DNA from: Patagioenas fasciata
Lineage: Eukaryota; Chordata; Aves; Columbiformes; Columbidae
Length of the DNA stretch: 64,000 nucleotides
Assembly: GCF_037038585.1 (NCBI RefSeq)
Contig: NC_092520.1
Location: 64,665,501-64,729,500, forward strand
Direction of reading: 5' to 3'
A model generated the notes under the pieces. The model had not been told where the DNA came from and ran no database searches. It saw nothing but the letters and a program-made list of their open reading frames with translations. Below, one piece after another: positions 1-12,100 of the stretch; positions within the stretch are counted from its first letter, which is position 1, and the number at the start of each line of letters is the position of its first letter. Made by a program: the position numbers and the translations under genes.

Positions 1-725
1 AAGGATTTCTTTGTGTTGTTCTTGTATTATTACTTTTTTTATCATTCTAATACATTTGGAAGTCAATTTAAGTAATAAGAAGCCCTGGGTGTCTCATTTT
101 GCCACTTCAGCATTGTAATAAATATTATGTCAGTCAAGAAATGGTACTCTTCATTTCAAAGGGAACACTCACTGAAGTAGTTGCTAGTAGGCATGGATAA
201 GAACAGCAGACGCTGGCTGACAGCCGTTGACTTGCACACAACTCCTTGAATGGGTAGATGTTCACCAACATAACTGAGGAGTGCAGAGCCAACTCCATTT
301 CTCCTGCCTATGCTACAATTTACTGTGCACCTTTATATGTGGTCTCCTATAGCTATATGGTGAAACTAAAAGGCCAGAATACTCATTAGGTGATTTAAGC
401 TATCTCCATGAATGGAAAATGTTGGTTTGGGGGTTGTAGGTCATCAATAAGTTGCTCATGTGTGAAATGAAAAGCCACCTTGAGGTCAGCTTCCAGTAAT
501 TTCATCCTGAGCTCAGGCAATTTGGAAACACCTGGCTAAGCCCACTAATTATTTGATTGACTGCTATAACTTGGAAAACAAGATAGAGATACCAGACAAT
601 AATTACTTAATCTGAACTTTTAAACACTGCTTCTTTTTCAAATAAAGAGATCAGGGGCTGCAGTAAATGCAGCTGCTGCAGGGCAGCATGGCCCACGGGT
701 CTGCCGTGATAACAGCTGTCTATGA

Positions 726-827
726 GGAGCCCACAGCTTTCTTGATGAGATGCATGCCAAGATCTTCGGACAACCAGGAGCCCACAGCTTTCTTGATGAG
801 ATGCGTGCCAAGATCTTTGGACAACCA
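726..827. repeat. 51-bp tandem duplication, two copies
   Basis: The segment starting ggagcccacagctttcttga occurs at 726-776 and again at 777-827 with about two mismatches (cat/cgt and ttcgg/tttgg). The unit is 51 bases, so it also repeats 17 codons in chance frames of the minus strand. Confidence 0.9.
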
Positions 828-2317
828 GATTCATGAGACATGACCCACCATACTGAAGAGCCAAGGGGTAGTGGAGGTTGAGGGGTGATGCAGCCAACAG
901 TGCTTTCTGAGGGTTTCTCCCTTCTTATGGCAGGATGGAGAGGTATGCAGGAGGGATGCAGCAGGTTCCCAAGATCAGCCAGAACCGTCAGCTTCAGCCA
1001 CTTCTGTGTGTCTCCCTACTCTCCACACTGGGGATCCAGGTTATACAGCAATCCATGTGGCAGTGCTGACTTGCTTCTGATTGCATGAGCTAGGAGCTGT
1101 GACCTAATTAAAAGAGTGTATCAGAAAGCATTTGAAAGCTGTGGTTCTTCTACTTTTAATTTGCAGTTTTGCTGATTCCCTGGAAGCTCTTATTTCCAAA
1201 CAGTTGATGTTGCTTTGAGCTGTGTGTCCAATGCTATGGGTTTAGAAGACTGTAATGTCTTACCTGCTGAATATGCATATTTTTGAGGAAATCACCAATG
1301 CTGTGTCCCCTGTTGACACTATTGACATTGTACTGTTCTTAGCCTAACATAATCTAGAGTCCATTTTTCAAGTGTGTTTGTGATGCCTTACAAATTTTAC
1401 ACATATGAAAGTAGTATTTAGGTAATGCAGATATGAATTTTGTGTAGGCAAAAGGGGTATATGAACTGTTTCAATAGAAGATGGGTAATCTATATGGAAG
1501 CATTTCTGACATACACGTTGTGAAGGAGCAATTAATGACTGGTAAATAACAAAGAGGTTCCAAATTCTTAACTGAAACTCTGGTCTGTGTGTTCTATCTA
1601 TTAAGAATGTTGTTCTGTCAGTTTTCAAGGGAATTCTTTAGTCTGTTGTAGTTATTAACTATAACATGGTAGTGTTGTAAATTAAAATTAACCTATCATA
1701 TAGGATGCTTGTGAGGGTTACTTTTGTGACTTTGCATCAGAAATTCCAGAGACATGTGAGAAGTACATTAAGTTATATTAAAAACATATCCAGAGAGTGC
1801 ACATTAGGTTCACTTTGTGTCCTGCTGGTACCCACTCATGCAAATTTAAGGCACAGAGTCTGCAAAGTCATCAAACCCTCTAATCTGAGAGACAGAGTGA
1901 CCATGTCTGTCCCTCATCTGGTGGTGCTGAGGCAAATGAGCCCAAGGGGAGCACCTTGCCGGCATGACACCATCCACAGTCCTGTTGATAAAGAATTCAA
2001 ACTGCTTAATGAACGAAGCAGTCTGGGGGGTAAAATGCTGTCTGCAGCTGTGGCAGACATGGTAACAAAGACCTGCAGGTGGGCCATGTGCTGGGCCCTG
2101 CTATACTCTGCTGTGGCCACTCTGAGGAACAGGCTGGAAGCCCCAACAAGAGCAGGGGCCAAGGCAGCACACCCCAGCCCTTACGGAGGTATCAGTCATA
2201 TGAGTCTCTGATTTTGCTGTGGCATAATTCATTATGAGCAATTTGGAATGATAAAAGCATTTGGAGACCTCATGCCTAGTTATTAACTTATTATGATGTG
2301 TTTATCTGTGTGTGGTT

Positions 2318-2690
2318 GTTCAGCCTGGAGAAGAGAAGGCTCCAGGGGGACCTTACTGCAGCCTATCAGTACTTAAAAGGGGCCTATAAGGGGACAGACT
2401 TTAAAGCAGGGCCTGTTACAATAGGATAAGGGGTAATAGTTTTAAACTAAAAGAGGTAAGATTCAGGCTAGACATGAGGAATAAAGTTTTTACAGTGAGG
2501 GTGGTGAAACACTGTCCCAGGTTTCCCAGAGAGGTGGTAGATGCCCCATCCCTGGAGACATTCCAGGCCAGGCTGGACGGGGCTCTGAGCAACCTGGTCT
2601 AGTTGCACCTGTCCCTGCTCATTGCAGGGGCTTGGACTAGATGACCCAAAGGTCCCTTCTAACCCAACTATTCTATGTTTCTATGTGTGA
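2318..2690 (+). mobile_element. CR1 LINE, 3'-end fragment
   Basis: A 5'-truncated copy starting at ttcagcctggagaagag, with the typical CR1 3' blocks (gtgagggtggtgaaacactg, ggagacattccaggccagg). It ends in the ttctatgtttctatg tail. Several small indels are present. It lies inside the TMEM255B intron in the sense orientation. Confidence 0.9.
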
Positions 2691-3056
2691 ACTACTACCA
2701 CTGTATTCAAGCTCTAGGTATTGATGAGAGCTAACAGGACCATGGCTTTTTGCCATGCTCCCTGTGGACACCACTGCTGTTTTATAAAATAAGTTGATTT
2801 AGAAGAAATCACTGTTGAATTTAATAACTCTTACAGCTGACCTAATTTTCTCTAGAAAGATTTAAGCTTTTCTAGTAGACTTGATGGTATGTCAACCCAG
2901 CATCAAGAATTTCTGCCTTTTTTCTGCTGCCACACTGACCTAACATGACTTACAGCAGGGGAAAATGTTGTTTAAGAATACCAGAAAAAAATAGTGTGAT
3001 TGTTTTACTTAAGAATTATATTGAAAACATTACTTATTCTGTTTTTCTCTTCTCAG

Positions 3057-3146
3057 TTAGTAGCATCCATCGTGTTTATCAGCTTTGGCGTGGTAGCAGC
3101 ATTCTGTTGTGCGATAGTTGATGGAGTGTTTGCAGCACGACACGTA
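3057..3146 (+). CDS. TMEM255B: TMEM255B exon encoding the third membrane segment
   Basis: Thirty codons in phase 0, starting [13 protein letters not shown] and ending GVFAARHV. The acceptor is a pyrimidine-rich tract ending in cag, and the donor is gtaagt. The segment is almost entirely hydrophobic and matches the third membrane helix of TMEM255 proteins. The exon end GTAGTAAGT offers two GT donors three bases apart; the distal one keeps the residue (Ile in human) that precedes the next exon. Confidence 0.93.
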
Positions 3147-6100
3147 GTAAGTACAATGGTTTTCTGTAATCTTTCATTTTTTATTACTTATGTCATTTCT
3201 AGCAGGAAAGTATTTTATTTTGGTTTATGTCTAGTGGCATATTAGAGTTTTTTTATTTTTTTATTTTCTTGTTGGAGAAATGTCTTTTGGCAAGAAATTG
3301 ATAGGAAAGCCCATAATGCCAATACCCACAGATGGTGCCAACTGCTTATTCATCTCTCAGGGAGTTTCAAATACAGAGGTGATGTAAAATGACGTAATGA
3401 CAGGCATACTAAAATGCATACCTGCTTAGGAAAGGGAAGACACTTCAGCCACCACGAGCATTTATTTCCTTTTGTACAAAGGCTTTGTGGGCATGGTCAG
3501 CATTTGGAATGCACCAGACGGTGGTGAGCACCAGAAGTCCCTGTGGGATTGCAGCAGCACAAAGGCAACGTTTTATTGAAGCAAAGACAGCAGAGGAGGT
3601 GGTGGGCTTTGGTTAGTGTGAAGGGGGAGCCTGTTGAGTGACAAACAACCCCAAATTCACCATCTGCCAGCCATCAAAGGGTGGGTGGGTCATTTAACCA
3701 GACTGACTAGTATCTCCAGTGTGTTTTCCAAACCCAGTCCTCATTCTGCACCCAAGCCTATTGCCATCTCTGCTTCAAAAAGACATTTATAGGCATTCAC
3801 TGCTCTGCAGCAGCAATAGTGTTACTACTAGTTCATTACTATCTATGAGTACCTAGGAGTCTTTCTCATTATTTTCTTGTGTAAGTATTAGACAAACTTA
3901 GAACAAAGGTGGTGTTTTTGTTTGGTTGGTTGGGTGGGTTTTTTTTTTGTTTGTGTGTTTTGTGTGTGTTTGGTTTTTTGTTTTGTTTTTGATTTTTGAT
4001 TTCTGATTTCTGTTTTGTTTGTGTTTTTATTTTGGCTCACGGAGTTCAAATAAAAATATTAGACAAAAAGGATCAATAGAAGAACAAGACAGACTGGGTT
4101 GTGGGGTTGTTTGAATTTGCCAGTTTATATGTTAGATGTGTGGTGTTTGTTGTTTTATCTTTTGTGACAGAATGCCTAAAAATAAATCTAAACCCAGTGT
4201 TTTGATTGAGCTTGGATTTCCAAAAGCATCAGGAAATAATAAGTTACATGTTTTAAGAGACACCATAAATCAGAGGTAGTGTGCTGTGTAACACAGCAAG
4301 TATGAGTGTATATGACTCCCTCACTGCTACGAAATACCATGGGCCTGTTCATCTTTCTCCTTATGTTCATCGAGGGGCAGCATAACACCACTGTCATCAA
4401 CAGAATTCTACTTAATTTTCTGTTAGCAAATGCATCAGAATAATTAGGCTTTGGATCTCTTGGATCATAAAGCTGTAAATTGTTTTCTTTTTTACTGTTA
4501 TTGAAGAGGACTTTAAACCCAATGTGGGCTTCAGAACCTCGTGTGCATTGCACAAGGAAGGAAACATCTATTGGTATAAACAACCGAGCTGTGCAATGTG
4601 AGCATGAATAAACACTCTGGATTGTAGTCATGTTTTGTGCCATGCAGACCTTGCTGGATGCCAAAGTGGCCTGCTTATACTCAGATTTGCCCTGCTCTTG
4701 CTCTAGATGACATCTGGTATAACTTTGTCTTTGATTAGCGTAAGCCCAAGGAGTCTTTCCATAGGAACTACTTACAAAAGGAGGGGAACAAATTCCTATT
4801 TAGGTTTCCTGCTCCTGAAAATTCAGTGGTTGTGCCCCAGAAAATCATGGCCACTTATTCAAATGTTGGATCCATCTCCTAGTTTCCCAGGAACATGACT
4901 TATTTTTGTCCTGCTTCGATGCGATCATTCGGAAGTGTTCAGACAGCACTTGTGCAGTCTTACACCTTATAAGTGCAAGGCAGCCATGCAGCGACAGCCA
5001 CCACTGCTGAGGCTGGACATGGCATCGCCTTCCCTGAGGCGAGTTACTGTGTCAGGGAACGTTGGCGTGTGCTCAACCTCAAACACAGAGACAGGCATCA
5101 CCCCTTCTCTCTCTCTAGGAGTTTCCTCGGTCAGTTTGGACTCTTTTGGCTCCAAGTTCCTTTCACATATGTTGCTTAGATATTCTAGAAATGGCATTGT
5201 TTCCCTATCTAAATCAAACGACAATATCATATTCAAGTATTATTGTACCCTTATATCTGAAGAAACAGCATCTCATGCGTAATACTTAGAATTTGTGTTT
5301 GCCTCCTACTTATTGTAGCATAAATATCTGCGTGGCATTGCTTGCTGTCATGGCATGCACTTGATGTGTTGTTATGGACTAAAAGTGACTCAGGTCATTG
5401 CAGTGGGAGAAAGCAGGCCAGCGAGGTGTCATAGGAGAGTACCAAGGCACAAAGTTGTTACACTCGCCCAAGAAGTAAGTATCTTACCATCTTGGGTGCA
5501 TCTTACCATCTTGGGTGCATCTGGGTATGACTGCATCACCTGTGCAGAGCTGGGCCTGGAAGGGGCTGGTCACCATCCCGCCATCCCTCAGAGTGCTGGA
5601 GATGTACAACCCAATGACATGAACCCGCTTCAGTCATGGCATCACATGCTTCATGGAGATCAGTTTCCAGCTGTTCTTGTGTTTGGGCTGAGTTTTGTTT
5701 GTCACATCTGTCTCTTCTGGTCTCCTTCACATATTACAGAATAAAGAAATACTTAGGAATACCATTTGTTGGAAAACTAACTTGCATGTTAATATGGCCA
5801 CACTCCATCTCATTCTCCTCCTCTCTCTAATATGGAGCTTCACAGGATCAGGTGAAATAAAGGTGTACATCACTTACATTCTCTGACCAATAGATTCATA
5901 GAATTATAGAATAGTTTGGGTTGGACGGGATCTTCAAAGGTCATCTGGTCCAACCTCCCTGCAATGAGCAGGGACATCTGCTGGGTCAGGTTGCTCAAAG
6001 TCTCATCCAGCCTGGCCTTGAATGTAATACACCTGGGGAAATCTGTAGGGGTGGTAGTGTAAGTACACCCCCAATTTGATGTACAGGAATGGTGGGCCCT

Positions 6101-9100
6101 CATCAAAATAAGGTGTGTCATGCAGACTATGATGTCATCATCACTGCGTTATGTCCTCTTCTTGTCACAGCTGATTTCCTTCAAGGAGAGCACTAACACC
6201 ACATTCAGTTCATTCCTCACAGGCCCATTCCAGGGGTGTTCAGGCCTGCGTTGTTCTCTTGCTACTGTGGCTGCTCCCTTTTTGGCATAACTGCTGAAAA
6301 ATGGGACTAAACTGGCCTCCGCTCAGGGAAAGGACAAATTCGTGGCATGTCAGAGCAGGCGCTCAGGTCTACACTAAAGTAATGAAGTTTTAGTGAGAAG
6401 TTGAGCAGCATTTGCTTTTCTGTCTCCAGCATCAGGGGTGCTGATCGCAGGGCTTCAGGTCCCTTCTCTCCTGGAGGGAGAAGTACTAGCTGAAACCAGA
6501 CAGGCTTCAGACTGACAACAAATACAACATCCTCATTCACATCAATTTAGAAATAGAAATATCTCCTGTTTTTCATTTTATTTTTAACTTCATTTGAGTT
6601 GGAAGGGATGTGAAGAAGACAAATCACATTATTATAGATTTTTCTTACTTAGTGCCTGCTGTTGAATGGAGACTATTACTGATGCACATTTTCTCCTGAT
6701 CTTTTAAAACTGTGGATATAATAATAAGATAGATACTTTCTCTGTTTTATTTCCTTCCAAAGAAGGCATAAAATTGGCAAAAAGCTCTTTCAGGAAAGGG
6801 CTGTATTTCAGAAAAGAAATATTTAAATTATTTAAGACTAATTTTAAAACACTTTGCTTAATAGAAGGCTCTGGAGCACAGCACTTCTAAAATTAAGAAT
6901 ACTGAAGGAAAAGTAGCTTGATTTAAAATAGCAGTAGCTTATTAAAAAAATAATGCAGATGTAATTTACTGTGCAAGGTTAATTTCACTATTGGTCCCTT
7001 TAGGTGCACTTTTCACCTTCGAAAGAACCAAAAAGCATCCAGAATCAACTGAAACAAGTTGAACGTGGAATTAATGTGCAGTGATGTTATTTCAGAAAAA
7101 TATGGTGATCACATGAATCCATTATTTGCACTTGTGTTTGCCTGAGATATTTTGTTATTTAGCAGATGGGAATAGCCCCATTGTGCAACAGCTAATGGAG
7201 ATCACTCAACAGCCTCCTCTCACCACACAGGGAGATCCCCTGTCCCACCTCACGTACACGTTCTCTGCAGTATCTACCACCCTCCTGTCCATGGCTGCAA
7301 GCTTTGGCCATTGCCACATGATCCTCAGCTTTGCAGTTATCCCCCAGGCAGAACCTAAAATATCCAGCAACAAAAAATCCAGTTATGAGGTGAGGAAATT
7401 GCCTGCAAGAGCTTCCTCAGGAGGTCAGGAAGATGACAAGTCACAAAAGCATAGGCAGATATTTTAAGCTGTGGAGACAAAGGCTTTATATCATCTTTTT
7501 ACATAGTTGGCTGGGAATCATGGAACTTTGATACTGACACATGGCCAGTCGCATTTCCTGAAGTATGGGATAAAAAGAGACTCAGACATACCTGAAAGCT
7601 CTATGAGAAACCAAGGCCTCAGGCAGGAGAAGTCATCTCTACTTGACTATAATAACTGCTTGTTGATCTTGTCGAGTGGAATTCACAGATCATATCCAGA
7701 CAGATTTATTAGAGGAGGTACACTAAGAAGAAAAAGCAGAGCTGAAGAGCGGGAGTTAATACCAATAAGAACACCAGAAGATAGGTCAGTGAAATTGCAG
7801 CTTGGGACTGTTGCTGTTATCCTTTCTCTATGCACTTCTTGGCTTTGTCTTCTCTGTAACAATTATTCAGGTAGTTCAATACAGCAATAAATACACCACT
7901 AAGCCTTCCTTTCTCCTCATTAAACAAGCCCGGTTCCTCCAGCCCATCCAGGTGCAGCCTGTTGTCTGGCCTTCTGATCATTTAGTGGCCCTGCACTGGT
8001 TTTACTATTATTTGTGCAGGTCTTTCTTATACTGGAGAGAGACCAAAATTGGACACCATACTGAGATGTGCCCTCATGAGTGTTTATCAAAAAGGAATAA
8101 TTACTTCCTCCAGCCTACTGGTGATGGTTTGATAATGCAGCCTAGTATGTAGTTGACCATCATCTTTGCAAAAACGCCCTGCTACCGTATGTTCGACTTG
8201 TCCACAAACACATCTGTTTTTTCTTTTGCCAAGCTGCTACTGGGTCAGCCTGAACTGTTGCCTGGGCTTATTCCAGCTCAGGTGCAGGATTTTACCTTGA
8301 CACTGTACAAAAATTAATAAAATAGTCAAGGAATTTAAATTTGAGTTAAACTATTTTTAAAGATGCACTTGCTTTCTAAGTTTCCATCAACAACGGAAAA
8401 AACTGAAAATGTTTGGGTAGTCTATCAGTTGACATTTCATTACCATTTTTGGCTTTAAGTATGAACTGGGCTGAATTTTCTGTGTTCATAAAGCTTAAGA
8501 CTTTGATAACGACCCTTAAATACCTTATTATAAATTACTGCTACATCCTCTTAGCTGAAGTTCTGTTTTAATGCAGTTTATGGTCAAGCATGAACTTGCT
8601 TTAAAAGGAAGTGGGTTTTAAGAGAGTCTGATTTTATGTGGTGCAATGAAGGGATGACATAAATCCGTGGATCAGGACTGCTGCACATACACACTGTCCT
8701 GTTGCCTTGTGCTTGGAGCCTGGTTTCTCTGCCACGGAGAGATGTAAGGTCCAGTGAAAAGCATGGCCAAGGGCTCTGTAGCTCAAGTGTCTTAGAAGTG
8801 CTTCTAAGACATTCTTCTGAAATAGTCTTTATTTCAGCCCCACCCCTCCCCACTAAATGCAGCCTACGTGTTTTTTATCTGGATGGCTTGAATGGACACA
8901 TCTTTGAATGAAGGCTTGGATGGTGTAGTGGATGGTGGCCCTTTGAAAGATTATAAACTGCTTACAGCTTCTGATTGTGAATGGTGATGTGCCAAACTGG
9001 CAGAATAATCAGATGCACTTCATGTTAGCTTTTACAGGTAGCCAACAACCTGGCTTACTTCATTACTTTATTACTAGCAATTTGAGGAAACACTGTGATA

Positions 9101-12100
9101 AGGTACCGTATTAGGAACTGAAACCTGGAATGGACTATGCTGAGGGATATCATGTTGTAAGAGCCCGAGAAGAGGAGCATCTTGCTCTGTTGTTTTGCAA
9201 TTTCAGACCTCCATTTTTATACAGATAGACCCTAATCCATTCAAGAGTTTTCTTTAGTTTCCACAAATATGAAACTGAGAAAGTGGTAGAATGTGAAATG
9301 TTGGGTAAACTGGTCCAGAGAAAGTGTGAAATCCATTTATCCATTAGGTTATCCTGCCCAAGATCACCAGGGATTTGCTGAACTTCACTAGAAAGCACAA
9401 GCACAATTGGCTGCTTTGTTTATGGAGATCTGAGGACTTTTCTTATTCTTGCTACAGACTGCCCTGGATCATAGTAATGAAATGACAGAAGAGTAAGAGA
9501 CCTTCTTTAGGTTTTTAATGATGTAGGATAATTCTGTTAACCATAGTTATTTTGAAGGAGACTAGATCCCAGCTGTAGCACTTGAGGGATAAAAATGTGT
9601 TGCAGTGACTTTGAAATAATATATTTTATATAGACATGATAAGTGATCTTGTCTAGCTGTAACATTTTTATGTGACTGCATTTATACGGAGGAGACGCTT
9701 CTTGGCGCCTTAGGCGTGACACCACTCACTTCAAACAAAGGTTCAGATCCCATCCTGCCTAAAAACAGAGGCAACATGTTAGGTTCTGATTTACAACAGC
9801 AGATTCTCACAAGCTGTTCTCAGCACTTCCAGTGTATAAGAATTGGAACAGAAAAAGAGTCAGGCTCCAATTCTGGCCTCCCATTTTGCACTCTTTCTGA
9901 CTTTACGCCTATGTGTCAGCTTTACATTGATGACTGAAGTTATTAAAACTCATGTAGATGGTAGGGGGATATGTGTATAAGGAGAAGGAGGGTGCTGTGG
10001 AAAGGGAAGAGTTGCTTGTCCATCATGAGATCTAAAATGCACATCGAACCAGGCAGTGTTAAGTTGTCCATTCTGCAAGAGGAGAGGACCACCACTTCTG
10101 TGTCACATTCATGTAATTTCATTTGCAGCTGATCTAGTTTCTTCCTCTTGATAGCAGTGACTTAAGTAATTAATTAAAACGGAACATATAATCAGGTGGT
10201 AAGCCCTGAAATAAACCTGTAGCTGAACTGGAGAACACTAAAACACTTATCCCTAGCATGGGGTCTTCACCCGCATGGTTTAAGTGCAGTGTGTGTACTG
10301 TTGAGGCATATCAGCTGGGTAATTACCTATAGATTGGGGAGTTTAGAACATAAACTTCAGATATTTATCTTCTTTTTATGAATTTTTACTCAAAATACTG
10401 TTTATCAAAGGTGACATTGTATAAACTCACTTTCTGGGAAGGATAGACACCTGACAATGGGAAAACGGAGTCTTTCATCTGGGGGCTGCTGATGTGAATT
10501 GGGCTCTGGTTGGTAGAGCTTAAAGCTGCTGTACTAAGTAGTATCAAGGTGGCAGCCCCTATCCAGAGAACAAATGACTACATTACAAAACTGCAGTCCC
10601 AGCCAGCCCCAGCAGAAAATAACATGAGGTGGTGAGCATTTTGGTTCTTTCATCTTGTCCAAAGGGTTTAGATCATGGCTGTTTTGCATTGTACCTTTCT
10701 GTGCTGCAGAAACCAGATCAAGGAGTGGAGTGCTGCTTTTTTTTTTGTTTCTTTCTCTTTTTTTTTTTTTTCCTCACAGAAAGCAAGTGTAAAATATTCT
10801 TAGTTATGTGCTATTTTATGCCTTCAGACTGTGAAGCTGCAAAATCACCGTGGTGCTCTAACTTCCCTCCCAAGGAGACAAGCTCCTGAGGAGAACAGGA
10901 ATGTTGCATTAGCACTCTGAGGTTTGTCAGCCTTGGCAAACACCAGCGCTTTCAGTGTTTTGTGGGTTACAGACTACAGGTCAGTGTTCTACAGTAAAGT
11001 AACTGTGGGATTTTAAATAGGGGTGGCTGTCAAAGAGTGGCACCCTCCTTCCCCTTGTTTCATGTTTCTACCTCACCTCTTGCACTAAGGTGCAGGAACC
11101 TGTCTAGGGCAGAGGGAGTTCAGAGAAGGGCAACGAAGCTGGTGAGGGGTCTGGAGCACAAGTCTGATGAGGAGCGGCTGAGGGAACTGGGGCTGTTCAG
11201 CCTGGAGAAAAGGAGGCTGAGGGGAGACCTTATTGCTCTCTGCAACCACCTGAAAGGAGGTTGTAGCATGGAGGGGGTTGGTCTCTTCTCCCAAGTAGCA
11301 AGTGATAGGATGAGAGGAAATGGCCTCAAGTTGCGCCAGGGGAGGTTCAGATTGGATATTAGGAAAAAATTATTTACAGAAAGGGTTGTTGGGCATTGGA
11401 ACAGGCTGCCCAGGGAACTGGTGGAGTCACCATCCCTGGTTTGAAGGATGTGCAGATGAGGTTCTTAGGGACATGGTTTAGTGACAGTGTTAGGTTAATT
11501 GTTGGACTCTGATCTTGAGGGTCTCTTCCAAACAAAATGATTCTATGATTCTGTGACTGAAGGCAAAACTCACCCCTTGTCCTTGTATCACAACAGACAG
11601 CTGCTGGTGCCAGTACAAGGTGAGCAGTAGGGACACAAAGCTGGGAGCTGGAGGGAAAGCAGGACCAGTACTTGGGGCTGCAGCATTCACTTGGCTCAGC
11701 TTAAAGCCAGTGTGGAGCCACATTAGGAGCAGTGAATCAAATGATGACCGAAACAATCAAACATTATGAGACCTCAGCTGGGGATGTTAGTCAGAGAAGT
11801 ACAGTCTGAAATGCCATGAAGGTCTGATGATTTCCCCTGTCAGCACAGGACCCCAGGCAGGGATGGAGCCCACCCAGCAGCCAGCTGCAGGTTCCCTGCT
11901 GCTTCCCCATGCCCTGGGCAGCACAGGCAGGTGCTGCATGTGTACTCTCAGGAGTTGATGGCACCATCTGGTGGTTTCACATGCAGTGGCCGAGAACTTC
12001 AGTCCTCTTCCCATCTTTGAAGCAAATTACAGAAACTAAGTCAAGAATTGCAGCAGAGGTGTCCAGCAGCTCCACTGATGACTGCTACATTTTTCTATAA

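Larger units (their letters stand above)
1..3056 (+). other. TMEM255B intron (5' part beyond the window)
   Basis: No exon of the N-terminal half of TMEM255B could be recognised here. The stretch holds a 51-bp tandem duplication near 726 and a CR1 3' end at 2318-2690. The 168-codon open frame at 1705-2211 shows no family resemblance that I can see. Confidence 0.75.

Noticed and set aside
1705-2211. 168-codon open frame on the + strand
   Set aside because: No recognisable domain, it starts in intronic sequence without splice support, and the length is reachable by chance in 64 kb over six frames.
4188-4664. 158-codon open frame on the - strand
   Set aside because: The sequence suggests no family, and there is no promoter or splice context. 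I treat it as chance, although an old processed pseudogene cannot be excluded without a protein search.
11037-11444. 135-codon + strand frame resembling a protein end
   Set aside because: It is the C-terminal part of CR1 ORF2 inside a truncated LINE, not a host gene.
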